Below, piece after piece: positions 31,986-42,418 of a stretch of 64,000 nt of DNA. Position numbers and translations under genes: made by a program. The stretch lies in the NCBI GenBank assembly GCA_015680905.1, contig CM027378.1, forward strand, positions 2,108,001 to 2,172,000. The letters are read 5' to 3'. The DNA comes from Coptis chinensis. Taxonomy: Eukaryota; Streptophyta; Magnoliopsida; Ranunculales; Ranunculaceae. How positions within the stretch are numbered: position 1 is the first letter of the stretch; the number at the start of each line of letters is the position of its first letter. The notes under the pieces are model-generated. The model was not told the origin of the DNA and ran no database searches. It saw only the letters and a list, made by a program, of their open reading frames with translations.

Positions 31986-32765
31986 ATGTTGGCTTCTCGA
32001 GGTATGAGAAGGCAAGTGAAACAATCTGAGGCATCTAATGCTTTGATAACCCATACTTCACAAACATCTCTCTCAGTGCAAGTTGGAACTAAGAGAAAGG
32101 AGTTTTCTGACGAGGAAGAGAACATGGCAAGTATTGTTGGGTATAGGTGGGTTAGAAGAAGTGTTAGGGTGAGTGTGCTGCGCTCAAAAAAGGCAAAGCT
32201 ACATGCGGATCAGGTGAGGAGTAGAGGAGAAGGACATACTCTGATTCCAGTGAATGCCACAATTTTTCCAATATCTAGTACGTCGAGCTCCTCTGTATCG
32301 GTTGGGCCATATACTGTGATGATCTCCAGTGAGAATTTGTCTTCTGATGCTGCAATCATGGATAAGAATCCATCAGGCTCTGAAGGTTCAGATGATAAAG
32401 AGGAGGAGCTTAATATCCCTCTGGTGATGGACAATCCACTGGACCAGTTAGAGGAGTATGAGGACCAACAGAATCATGGGATGATAGGTCAGTCTGATCT
32501 TCTGAAGGGGTATGATGCTGATCTGGAGGATGGTCTTAGTCAGCCTAGACCTTTGGCCATGGATGACTCTTCAGTGGTTCCCAAAGCCCAAATCAGGGAG
32601 ATAAAGGGGGATGTAGGGAGCTCATTCTCACAACAAGGAAAGAGTCTTAAACAAGTGAAAAGGGTTAGTACAGGAAGTGGAAGTGGAAGCTCTAGCAGTG
32701 GGGGTCTGCTCTCTCCCCCAGGGTTTGCGGTGGCTGTCCCCCAACAGCTACCTAAGCTTCAATGA
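31986..32765 (+). CDS. LINE-1 ORF1 (259 codons, possibly truncated)
   Basis: Intact frame from ATG 31986, overlapping the ORF2 start by ATGA. It has a basic N-terminal region (RGMRRQVKQ; YRWVRRSVRVSVLRSKK, residues 50-66), an acidic middle (SDDKEEELN, residues 133-141) and a serine/glycine run GSGSGSSSSGG near residue 240. I see neither a DUF4283-type domain nor a zinc knuckle, which LINE-2 ORF1 does have. It is likely the C-terminal part of an RNA-binding ORF1 protein. Confidence 0.6.
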   Translation: MLASRGMRRQVKQSEASNALITHTSQTSLSVQVGTKRKEFSDEEENMASIVGYRWVRRSVRVSVLRSKKAKLHADQVRSRGEGHTLIPVNATIFPISSTSSSSVSVGPYTVMISSENLSSDAAIMDKNPSGSEGSDDKEEELNIPLVMDNPLDQLEEYEDQQNHGMIGQSDLLKGYDADLEDGLSQPRPLAMDDSSVVPKAQIREIKGDVGSSFSQQGKSLKQVKRVSTGSGSGSSSSGGLLSPPGFAVAVPQQLPKLQ

Positions 32766-32870
32766 TGACCTGGAATTGCCGTGGAATAGGAGCCTCCACG
32801 GTAGTTCATAATCTAAAGGACCTAATCCGGCAACATCAACCGGAAGTGATATGTGTTTTGGAAACAAAGG
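32762..32870 (+). pseudogene. LINE-1 ORF2, first exon-like fragment before insertion c
   Basis: MMTWNCRGIGASTVVHNLKD then PEVICVLETK, the N-terminus of an L1 AP-endonuclease (N of WNCRG, E of ETK). The frame is cut by element c at 32871 and continues in phase at 42424, after the repeated AAAGG. Confidence 0.85.
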
Positions 32871-33911
32871 TGACAACACGACAAAACAATAGAACACTAA
32901 ATATTAATGCTACAAGAACACTAATACGTAATCCTACCGTTCTTACGTTTAAATCAATTATTCTCTTACTCTCAAAACATAATCATGCAATACAACGAGT
33001 AAGGATTCGTTCCACTCTTAATTCTCAAGACTTAAACAAATTCAATTGATCCAACACAAGGAACAATGGTGAGAGTGATGTGTTTGGTGTGAAATTTCTA
33101 TTCTACCATTCCCAACAATTGAATCTAAACAAGACATAATATAAGATTCTAACTTTATAAAATTTAACTAAACAATAATCCAACCCAACATCAATAACTA
33201 CGAAATGACTAACAACCAAGAAATGAAATTATATCTAAGCAATAGATAAATGACAAAATCGAATTTGATCAATAATAACTACTTGATTTATCTAATGAAG
33301 CAATAACAATATTTAATACTTCAAATTAAAACAAGGGAAATGAAAACTAATTAAAATGGAGATTCAAAACTATATCTAGATCTAAAAACTAATCTAGATC
33401 TATCTTTTTCTAACCCTAAACTCCATTAACATTAACTTCCTAACCTAACTGCCATTAACAAAGAGTCAAGCTTTTGTTTTTATACTTCCAGATCCAAAAA
33501 TCGTGCATGGGCTTGGAGCCATGTTTTGGGCGGAAAAAATCGGCCCAAAACCCAATTCTTTCAATCAAAAGGCCTCTTCAGCTGCAGTTCGCTTCAACAG
33601 ACTTTTCGTCCACTTTTGCTCCTCTGATTGGGTCAAGGCTTGGACCATTGCAAAGCTCTTTCCGAGCCGGTCGTTTTGACATAAGGTAGGCCTCAATCCG
33701 AGGTCCGAGTCCAAAGATATGGCATTTGGAAGTTCTGGCGACTTTTGCTCCTTTATCTCGCTAAAGTGGCACATTTCGCACATAATGAACTTTGAAACCT
33801 GAAATGCATAAAAACACGTAATCGAGTATTAACTCTTACTTATTATTCACATAATTGGTCTAACAAGATGATTATTAAGGGGGTTAAAACTACAGTTTTG
33901 GGCTCTTATCA
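32871..33911 (-). repeat. 3' LTR of element c
   Basis: On the minus strand TGATAAGAGCCC to GTGTTGTCA, 1041 bp. Nearly identical with 41378-42418; the few differences are mostly in short homopolymers. Confidence 0.93.
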
Positions 33912-33956
33912 AACCACCCCCAAACAAAGATTTTGCTTGTCCTCAAGCAAATATGA
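33912..33956 (-). promoter_or_regulatory. Polypurine tract of element c
   Basis: On the minus strand GCTTGAGGACAAGCAAAATC then TTTGTTTGGGGGTGGTT, directly before the LTR. Confidence 0.8.
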
Positions 33957-35753
33957 GAAATTAGAATAAGTGACCAAAAATGGAGTTCTATCTACTCTCG
34001 TTTTGAAAGAGTGCGATTGCATTGACCATATGCAACAAGGCCTTAAACCACTAGGAATTCCCTAGTGGACGAAGTTATAGCCTCGTGAGAGTTTTCCCGA
34101 TGAAGGTACTCACAAACTTCATCTATACTACAACGACTAAGAAATAAAACTATTGTTTCCTCATTCATGTCTCAACTATCTATACATCTCACTAGCAATT
34201 GAATACAGAATAATCATGTCGAGAAACCTAAGCTAATATATGCATAATAATCAATCATCTACTTAATAAACATATATACAATGAGTAATGCTATGAAATG
34301 CTTAGCGTGTCCGTTTAAAAAAACTTCGAATAAGCGTCCCTTAAGTAGGTCCTCACATAAAAGTCAAGACAAAAATCACTCGATTTTTCCGCTCAAGTTT
34401 TCGCTACTCCATTAAGTAGGCACACGTTACTTTACAAATCTCAATGACAACAAGGAAGCCGGGTCGATCAAACACATCTGCCACTTACTATCACACTAAC
34501 CTATTCCTAATTGAGCTAAAGGTCTTTATTAGGTGTTGCATGGGATTAGGAGATGGTTTAAGAAGGAAGGAAATGGATATTCTAGAGGACAAGTCCGAGA
34601 TAATAGAGTCTTCATATTATGTAACTAGAGAAAACCTTGTTATTTACTTTTGCTTCTACACTTTGTTTCCATCCTTAGCCATATTTTTTCTTTTCTTTGG
34701 CCTTTGACTCCCTTTTATTCTATTTTTTGGAGTTTTTATTTATTTCTATTTTTATTTTATTTTTTTTTTTTTTTTTTTTTCTTTTCTCTTTGGATGGAAA
34801 CTTCTTTTTTATTTTTTTAAGCAAAACTAACTAATTTTTGTTTACACGTGTTTTTCTCTTCTTCTTTTCTTCCTCATTCTATTCCTCGACTTATTCTAAA
34901 TTGGGTAGGTTGATTTTTTATTTTTTTATTTTTTTTTTGTTTTGTAACAGGGTAAAGGAATTGTGGTTTATGGAAGGCTAAAGAAAGGCTCGAGGGGCTT
35001 AATAAGCGGAAAATAATTCATACGTTTGAATTTCTGGCTATATCGATCCAAAGAGGGCCTAAATTCTCGCTTAAGATATGGTTTAGTGATCAAGCAAGTG
35101 GACGTGTGATTTCTCTATCCGGATTTTACTTCTCCCTTGTGTCATTTCTCAAATATTTCGCTCATATAAGGCTTTAGGCTATATTCTCACAAGATTTGTA
35201 GAATAAGTACTCTAGCCTAGATTTCAGAGACTTACTGCTAACAATCATAGATACTCATGTAATATATTTATAGATAGATGCAAAGATTATTACCTACATA
35301 TTAACCTAAGTTTCTAACAATTATTCGATGCAACGACTCGTTGAGACTTCTAGATTGTTAAGAGCATGGAGAAAGAAAAAACAATACCAATATTCCTAAG
35401 TGTATAGCATACTTTTTATTTATATTTTTTGAATTTTTGAAATTTTAACTAGAAAACAAGTGCACATTATACATATCTATATCCTAACAGATGTCTTAAT
35501 TACACGTGTTTCTATGCCCCCCAAAAAGCATGCTTTGTCCTCAAAGCATTTAAATAAAGAGGGTAGAAAAATACCATGGAAATCGTGGAAATTCGAACAT
35601 CTGCAAAACAAGGTGAGAACATACTAATATAGGAAATAAAAAAGACGACGAACTCTATATAAGAGTTCCACCCATTATGGGGTTAGCAGAATTAAATTGC
35701 TTGGGACATAAGCAGACACTAATTGAAATTAAAAACTACCTCCACTCCAGCGT
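33957..35753 (-). other. 3' non-coding region of element c
   Basis: Inverted counterpart of 22224-24016. Includes a T-run (34758-34780), a splice acceptor-like site (minus-strand CTTGTTTTGCAG, ending at 35601) and a purine module at 35515-35560. No ORF. Confidence 0.6.
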
Positions 35754-36527
35754 TTACTCATCATCCTCCTCTTCTATAAAGAAGTGAGGTTCCTTCGCAT
35801 CCTGCCATGCCATTATAATTTGCCAAGCTTGCCGCCATTTATCATCTACGGATGCCAACCTGTTAAGCGCCACTTGGTCGGATGGGGTGTAAGGTGCAAC
35901 CTGATGAGGTTGTATCCTCCACCCTTGCCAAGTCATTGCACGGAAAGATCGAATAATAGAATTGGTGGGTCTCACAATGTCGACCCCAACCCAAAGCGGG
36001 CACAAAAAAACAGGAAGAAACATAGTATAATACGGCAAACTAATATAGGCATAAGAAGATACTTATGCCTCATGCTATGGGCTCGTGCTAAACTAGACAT
36101 TAAGGTCTTAGGAAGGTCATATAGCAGGCGTTCCTCGGCTAAAGCAAGGAAAACATCGCAAAGTGGCATCATTCGAAGAAAAAAATGCCACTCCCCTAAT
36201 ATGTTTAGCATGATAAAGAACATTACCGTATCACATTAAAGGACAAGCTACCAAGGGCTACGTTATATGTCCCTTGGTCCTCTACACGAAAATGCCGGAC
36301 CCATAAGCCTCATGCAAAAATTCATAAGTCTAGACATGCATATTATCTACCCAATAACATCATGGGTCTTGTATTTTCAGGCATGGCAAGTCCAAGAACA
36401 AATGCTTGCAAGAACCATAAGCGATCCCAAATACGTGTGTGATCACCTCATGAAAACCAAGCACCATAAGTAGTACTTTAAAACAAATCTTCGAAAGATT
36501 GTTCGGTATCAATGTAGGAGATGTCAT
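35754..36527 (-). pseudogene. ORF-X (element c)
   Basis: Same start (ATGACATCTCC) and end as in element a, but shorter (774 nt) and frameshifted. Preserved pieces: MFFIMLNILGEWHFFLRMMP and ARAHSMRHKYLLMPI (36223 down to about 36060), then MTWQGWRIQPHQVAPYTP, LASVDDKWRQAWQIIMAWQD and an acidic tail EEEDDE. The C-terminal 70 residues are the most conserved part in all three copies. Confidence 0.6.
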
Positions 36528-37103
36528 CTCAAAATTACGCCTGGAATAGCCGTGAATGATCCGAAACTACCCGTAGAAAACTGGAATTTTTCTCGTCCAC
36601 GGAAGTCAGCGCGGGCGCTTCCAGATAGAGGCGCTGAAGTCGCTCTGAAATTTTAGAATTCCAGTGTTTGAGCCTGGTCGCGCTCTGAAATTTTAGAATT
36701 CCGGTGTTTGAGCTGGTCGCTAAACTCAACGCTGGCGCTTCTAGGTCCATCCGATGAGATGGGCGGTCGCTGAAGCGTAGGCCTTAGGTCCAGGTCCGAT
36801 GATGAGGCGGGTCGCTTTCGATTATGAGGGCGGTCGCTCGACTAAATTTTCCAAAATGTGAAGGGCGCAGGCTCACGATGGAAGCGTAGGCGCCGCTCAA
36901 AACGGAGTTTAGATGAAAAAGAAAGTAAAACTTGGAGTGGAAAACGTTTTTTTTAAACAGGAGCGAAAGGGGGTAAGAATAGGAAGTTTAGTGATCAAGC
37001 ATGGAAAAACCAAACACCCCCCCCAAAACAAATTTTTGAAAACAGGTTTGTAAAAATTTGTTTTAAAACGTGGTCTTTTAAAGTCGATTCCCTAGACTTA
37101 AAG
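36528..37103 (-). other. ORF-X leader and spacer of element c
   Basis: GC-rich leader (36590-36900) with repeated GCGACC/GCGCTC words, a duplicated segment (36639-36675 and 36680-36716, each with CGCTCTGAAATTTTAGAATT), and a purine run (minus-strand TTTTGGGGGGGGTGTTTGG near 37011-37030). No ORF-Y. Confidence 0.5.
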
Positions 37104-38430
37104 TGATATATATGTATTTACATGCGCTTCCCATATATCAATAATCTAAAAAGTTGTGGGTCTTTCCACAAATAATTAACATGGAATGCACCATCAAACG
37201 TAATTAAGCACCAAGATTTCCTATGATGTAGTTTAGTGGAATGAGAGTAAAGCCTTATAGATCTAAAACCTAATCGAAAGCATACAGTTTCTTCTTTGTC
37301 CTCCTACGAAGGGGGAATGCCAAGTAAATGAACATGAGAAAATTGATGGTTGTGGAAGATCATGTAGGATGTGGATAATTTTGAGAAGGGAAAAATGGAA
37401 AAAATGAAAAAGTGTCCGGTGGCTTGTCCTTGGGTGTTACTTCTTCACTAGTTGGTTTTAGATAGTTATGAAGCATAGGAGAAACGCCAAGGTCAAGTAC
37501 AAACTCAATGGTTCTTTGAAAAGGTAGAGGGCGAAGAACATTCGTGATGGAAGGTGAATGAGTGACATGAGGATGTGAGGTGGGTGAATGGTGTTCAACT
37601 AGTGTTCTTAGGTCTATATCATCGAGGGCTTTGAGATATGCAAGACATTCCTCAATAGGTGGGTAAGAAGAATCACCGGGATAGAGGGCTTAAAAATTCT
37701 TCTTCCGCCATGGCGCCAAGAGATGAATGGATGTCAATAGGAGAGAACTCAAGGAGTCGAAGGAAATCTTCCTCGATGTTATCTACGCCTAGGGGTAGAA
37801 ATTGTGATCCTTGTCTTCTTCCATAAGAGGGGTATCTACTAGTGTGGGGACTAAAGTGTCAGCCGCACTAATGTGAGGTACAAAACTCTCAATGGACTTC
37901 ACTTCTCCTTCTATAGGCAAACCTAGTTGTCCCTGTTTTTGTCTAAACATGTTAAGTTCTACGAAAAGATTTCCAAAAGAAAGAGTCATTGAGCCATCCC
38001 GACAATTGATTTGGGCATTGGCGGTTGCCAAGAAAGGACGCCCTAAGATGATGGGAATGGAATCATGAGCAACTTCTGTGTCGAGAATAACAAAGTCGGC
38101 AGGATAGTAAAAATCCTGAACTTTAACAAGAATATTTTCAACTACACCCTTGGGATACTTAATAGAACGATCGGCTAACTGCAAAGTCATTTTGGTTGGT
38201 TGAAGTATTGTTAGACCCAGTTGTTTATATAAATAAAAAGGGAGTAAGTTAACACTCGCCCCCAGGTCTAATAAAGCAGTTGTTATGAAGGTATCACCTA
38301 AGGTGCATTGTACAGTAGGACGACCAGGGTCCTTGTACTTAACAATTCCGTTATGTTCAGATAAAGAGGGATATTGTTCAGTTAAGAATGCTTCGTGGGG
38401 TATGTTGGTTTTCCTCTTCTTGGTGCACAA
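37104..38430 (-). pseudogene. Aspartic protease and conserved tail (element c)
   Basis: The open frame 38430-37789 (213 codons) covers KYKDPGRPTVQCTLGDTF, the active site LLDLGASVNLLPF, LQLADRSIKYPKGVVENIL, DFYYPADFVILDTE, IPIILGRPFLATANAQ and MTLSFGNLFVELNMF: an Athila-type retropepsin with the flap and ILGRPF motifs. After a stop the sequence continues to the tail HRKSWCLITFDG then YLWKDPQLFRLLIYGK, ending about 37104. Protease would process gag. No reverse transcriptase follows. Confidence 0.8.
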
Positions 38431-39391
38431 CTCTTTTAGAAACTTAAGCGTGTCCGTAGACTTTTTATAGCTTCTAGAAAAGGTAGGTTTATAGTCAAAT
38501 TTTTAAACACTTCCCTAATCTCATCAAAATTCTCGCCCTTTTAAACACAACTAGTCTTTGGGGATATGGTGCTTTATCGCTATTTTTAGCGTAAGGGATA
38601 AAAGTATTATTAGTCTTTGCTTTATCTCTAGCCGTTTTCCAGCTAGGTGTCCATATTGGAACCTCTACAGGTGTAGGGGTCTTCACTTTCTATTATTGGG
38701 TCTTGTAATGTTTTCCCTTTTGGTTGTGGTTTAACCGGTACTTCTACGGTTGTAGGGTCTTCGAGTTTCTATTATAGTATTTGGTATGGTATCATTTTTA
38801 GTTTGCGGGTAATCTTTAGGCATAGTCACTTGGTTATCAACTACTACCGAATCGAAGGGTAGTAGTGACTGCCTGTAGGGTCCCCTGGTTTTATATTACC
38901 ATTACAATCAATACTTTTTATTTCGAATCGCGGTGTTTGTTGACTTAGGATTAGGCAATCGCCTTGACTTGGAAACACGCCGGTTTGGTTATTATTTTGG
39001 TTAGAAGACATGTCAATAACCTTTTGGCACAAAGACTGCATCATTTGCATTGTTTGTTTCATCATATTAGAGTTTTGATCATCTTTGATCTTTCATCAAG
39101 TTGGAGTTTTGTTGCATAATTTGATTTTGTTTCTCCAACAAGGTTACTACTACTTTGTCCGTAGATGGTTGTATTGGAATTAAAGCTTGTTGGCGCTCAT
39201 GTCATGTCTTGATGTTGATAGTTCCGGGTTATGGGTACAAAAGCTCTATTCTGGTCACCTAAGTTCCCTTGTCCTTGATGTTGAGTTAACCGGGTTAAAG
39301 TGTGATGGTTGTGGTGGTGTTTGTGCATAGACAAGAGGACAATAGAAGTCGAATGCTCAAGACTACAAATGACATTACAACGAAAGTAGAG
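38431..39391 (-). pseudogene. gag C-terminal linker (element c), frameshifted
   Basis: Low-complexity linker between gag core and protease, readable in pieces: MMKQTMQMMQSLCQKVIDMS (39065 down) and a segment at 38686-38495. Corresponds to 4730-5419 and 29312-29677. Several frame breaks. Confidence 0.6.
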
Positions 39392-40168
39392 TTAATGTTC
39401 ATGACTGGAGTGGGTTGTTGTTGAACGAGATGGCATCCACCTTTTAGTGAGGGCATTGATAAGAGTTTTAAGCTCGGGGATCATGTTTAACCTCACGAGA
39501 AGAAGGAGAGAGGAGGGGGAGGAATCGTTACCTCCCCAATTGTTGTTCCTCTTAGATTGATCTTCTAGAAATTTATAAGCCTCCAAGGCTCCTTTACTAA
39601 GAAAACTACCCCCAGACATGATATCTAGAACCTCCTTATGATAATGTGAAAGCCCCTTGAAGAAGGCACGAACAAGCGTGTCTTTCGCAAGATTATGATG
39701 TGGGCATTCAATGAGAAGATCAGTGAAACGATTCCAGGCCTCTGAAAAGGATTCATGAGGATTCTGGCGGAAGAAATGAATCTTGTGAAGCATTTCATCT
39801 GTCTTTAGTGGTGGGTAAAATTGTTCCATGAACAATTGAACAAGTTGAGCCCATGAGTCCACAGAGTTTGGCGTTTGGGCAGTTAACCAAGACGCCGCCT
39901 TGTCGGCTAGGGTGAAAGGAAACACCCTAAGTTTAACTTGATCTGGACTTACGCTAGGATGATGGAATGTAGTGAGAACTTGGTCTATCCTACGATGTGC
40001 TTGGTAAGGCTTCTCGTGGTCTAAACCATGAAAAACCGGTAACAAGTTAAATATATTAGGGGGGATTCGAAAATCCCCCACTAGGTTTGCAAGAACGATG
40101 CATGACTTAGAGCCATCGTTTAGGGCTTTATAAAAATCAGAGAGAGGAGTCTCTTGTTCTTTAGCCAT
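39392..40168 (-). CDS. gag: gag core, Athila type (element c)
   Basis: Best gag of the family. Start chosen at ATG 40168 (MAKEQETPLSDFY), because this methionine is shared with element a; 21 further in-frame codons upstream are not conserved. About 258 residues: FHGLDHEKPY (about 48-57), VFPFTLADKAASWLTAQTPN (about 81-100), WAQLVQLFMEQFYPPLKTDE, NPHESFSEAWNRF and ECPHHNLAKDTLVRAFFKGL: the retrotransposon gag domain of Athila elements. A frame change near residue 235 gives a divergent C-terminus. Role: particle assembly. Confidence 0.8.
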   Translation of the reverse strand: MAKEQETPLSDFYKALNDGSKSCIVLANLVGDFRIPPNIFNLLPVFHGLDHEKPYQAHRRIDQVLTTFHHPSVSPDQVKLRVFPFTLADKAASWLTAQTPNSVDSWAQLVQLFMEQFYPPLKTDEMLHKIHFFRQNPHESFSEAWNRFTDLLIECPHHNLAKDTLVRAFFKGLSHYHKEVLDIMSGGSFLSKGALEAYKFLEDQSKRNNNWGGNDSSPSSLLLLVRLNMIPELKTLINALTKRWMPSRSTTTHSSHEH

Positions 40169-41362
40169 TGATGCAAGTGTAGTGTGTGAAATTCTAGATA
40201 GGCGTGTTGTATTTATTTCTATGAAAAACAAGCCTGATTATACTAGAATTAAAACTCCTCTCGACGAAGAGGCGCGAGGAGTGGAAGAAGGAGTACTGAA
40301 TGCCTCCTTGCTTGCTACGCGTTTGAATAATAAAAGATTGTATCGCTGATTTAAGTGTATTTAACAAGTTAGAAACACTTAATAACTTTAAGGAATAAAA
40401 ATATGCATTTACCTATGAAAATTGGGCTGTTCGGATGAATTTTCCTTGTTGGGCGCGGGTTGGGCGCGGGCGCGCTCAAGGTAAGTTGAAATTACAGTGA
40501 ATAAGGGCGGGTCGCGCTCAACATGGGCGCGGGCGCGCTCCAGGGTTTTCAAGTTTTAGGCCTTTTATCGTACTCCAAAAAATCTGAAATTTTTACAGTA
40601 ATTTGCTAAGACGTCTATCAAGTAGCCTGTAAAATTTCAGATCGATCGGAGCAGTGAAAGTCCCTCTACAGCCCTTCAAAGTTTGTGTAACGGTTTTCGG
40701 ACACAATACAAACAACCGAATGGTTAACCCATCAAAACAAATCCAAAAATTTCCAAATTTTTACTGGAGACTCCTGAGAGATTCTAGTTGTTCCTGTAAA
40801 AAGTTTAGAGTAATTGGAGTTCTACAACCTCTCCTTATTGGATGGTGTTCCAGATATTAAGTGTTTGCAACACTGCAGAAACACACTGGAAACACTCTAC
40901 TATTTAGGAGGTCAAAACAAATCAAAAACTCATCAAATTTTTACTACAAACTCCTGGATTAGGATAGATACTCCTGTAAAAATTATAGAATTTTTAGAAC
41001 TCCCTAAGTAACCTTATTCGTCTGTTTTTCAAGAACATACGGTGTGAAAACTGAAATGCAGCACTGTAAAGATCGTATTTTTTTCACAAGGTAAACCAAC
41101 TTTGAAAAATCTGAAAATATTCTAGTAAATCAACAACACATTAAATATTATGTATGAATATTTTCAGAATTTTCGAAAATTTAGAAATACCTTCACCGCA
41201 GTGTTTTTCTCTGTGAATCCGCAGCCCCTAAAGCTGAAACAGTGAACAGTTCCGAAAATTCAAGAAACAAGAATGAAAAATTAAAAGGGTGGGTGGGTAG
41301 AGAATGGGGGATTGCCCCTTGGATTCAAGCAATTGAATTCTTGTCTTGAACGAGATTAAGAT
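40169..41362 (-). other. 5' leader of element c with GC dyads
   Basis: A 1.2-kb untranslated leader. Dyads matching GAGCGCGACCCGCGCTC lie at 40462-40477, 40505-40519 and 40525-40540 (minus strand). No ORF. Possible packaging or translational signals are not identifiable. Confidence 0.5.
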
Positions 41363-41375
41363 GGCAGCGGCGCCA
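41363..41375 (-). other. Primer binding site of element c (tRNA-Asp)
   Basis: Minus-strand TGGCGCCGCTGCC two bases inside the LTR, followed by ATCTTAATC, which does not match the tRNA. Confidence 0.8.
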
Positions 41376-41377
41376 TT

Positions 41378-42418
41378 TGACAACACGACAAAACAATAGA
41401 ACACTAAATATTAATGCTACAAGAACACTAATACGTAATCCTACCGTTCTTACGTTTAAATCAATTATTCTCTTACTCTCAAAACATAATCATGCAATAC
41501 AACGAGTAAGGATTCGTTCCACTCTTAATTCTCAAGACTTAAACAAATTCAATTGATCCAACACAAGGAACAATGGTGAGAGTGATGTGTTTGGTGTGAA
41601 ATTTCTATTCTACCATTCCCAACAATTGAATCTAAACAAGACATAATATAAGATTCTAACTTTATAAAATTTAACTAAACAATAATCCAACCCAACATCA
41701 ATAACTACGAAATGACTAACAACCAAGAAATGAAATTATATCTAAGCAATAGATAAATGACAAAATCGAATTTGATCAATAATAACTACTTGATTTATCT
41801 AATGAAGCAATAACAATATTTAATACTTCAAATTAAAACAAGGGAAATGAAAACTAATTAAAATGGAGATTCAAAACTATATCTAGATCTAAAAACTAAT
41901 CTAGATCTATCTTTTTCTAACCCTAAACTCCATTAACATTAACTTCCTAACCTAACTGCCATTAACAAAGAGTCAAGCTTTTGTTTTATACTTCCGGATC
42001 CAAAAATCGTGCATGGGCTTGGAGCCATGTTTTGGGCGGAAAAATCGTGCCCAAAACCCAATTTTTTCAAATCCAAAAGGCCTCTTCAGCTGCAGTTCGC
42101 TTCAACAGACTTTTCGTCCACTTCTGCTCCTCTGATTGGGTCAAGGCTTAGACCATTGCAAAGCTCTTTCCGAGCCGGTCGTTTTGACATAAGGTAGGCC
42201 TCAATCCGAGGTCTGAGTCCAAAGATATGGCATTCGGAAGTTCTGCTGACTTTTGCTCCTTTATCTCGCTAAAGTGGCACATTTCTGCACATAATGAACT
42301 TTGAAACCTGAAATGCATAAAAACACGTAATCAGTATTAACTCTTACTTATTATTCACATAATTGGTCTAAAAGTATGATTATTAAGGGGTTAAAACTAC
42401 AGTTTTGGGCTCTTATCA
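41378..42418 (-). repeat. 5' LTR of element c
   Basis: 1041 bp, partner of 32871-33911. Contains a minus-strand TATAAAAC box near 41983-41990. Confidence 0.93.

Larger units (their letters stand above)
32871..42418 (-). mobile_element. Element c: complete non-autonomous Athila-type element
   Basis: 9548 bp, minus strand, with equal-length LTRs (1041 bp) at 41378-42418 (5') and 32871-33911 (3') and target duplication AAAGG at 32866-32870 and 42419-42423. Order: LTR, tRNA-Asp primer site, leader, gag, protease, conserved tail, ORF-X, purine module, 3' non-coding, polypurine tract, LTR. The LTRs are almost identical, so this is among the youngest insertions here. No reverse transcriptase, RNase H or integrase. 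Confidence 0.92.

Noticed and set aside
31986..32765. A host gene rather than LINE-1 ORF1
   Set aside because: It overlaps the ORF2 start by four bases and lies between the LINE target duplication and the endonuclease start.
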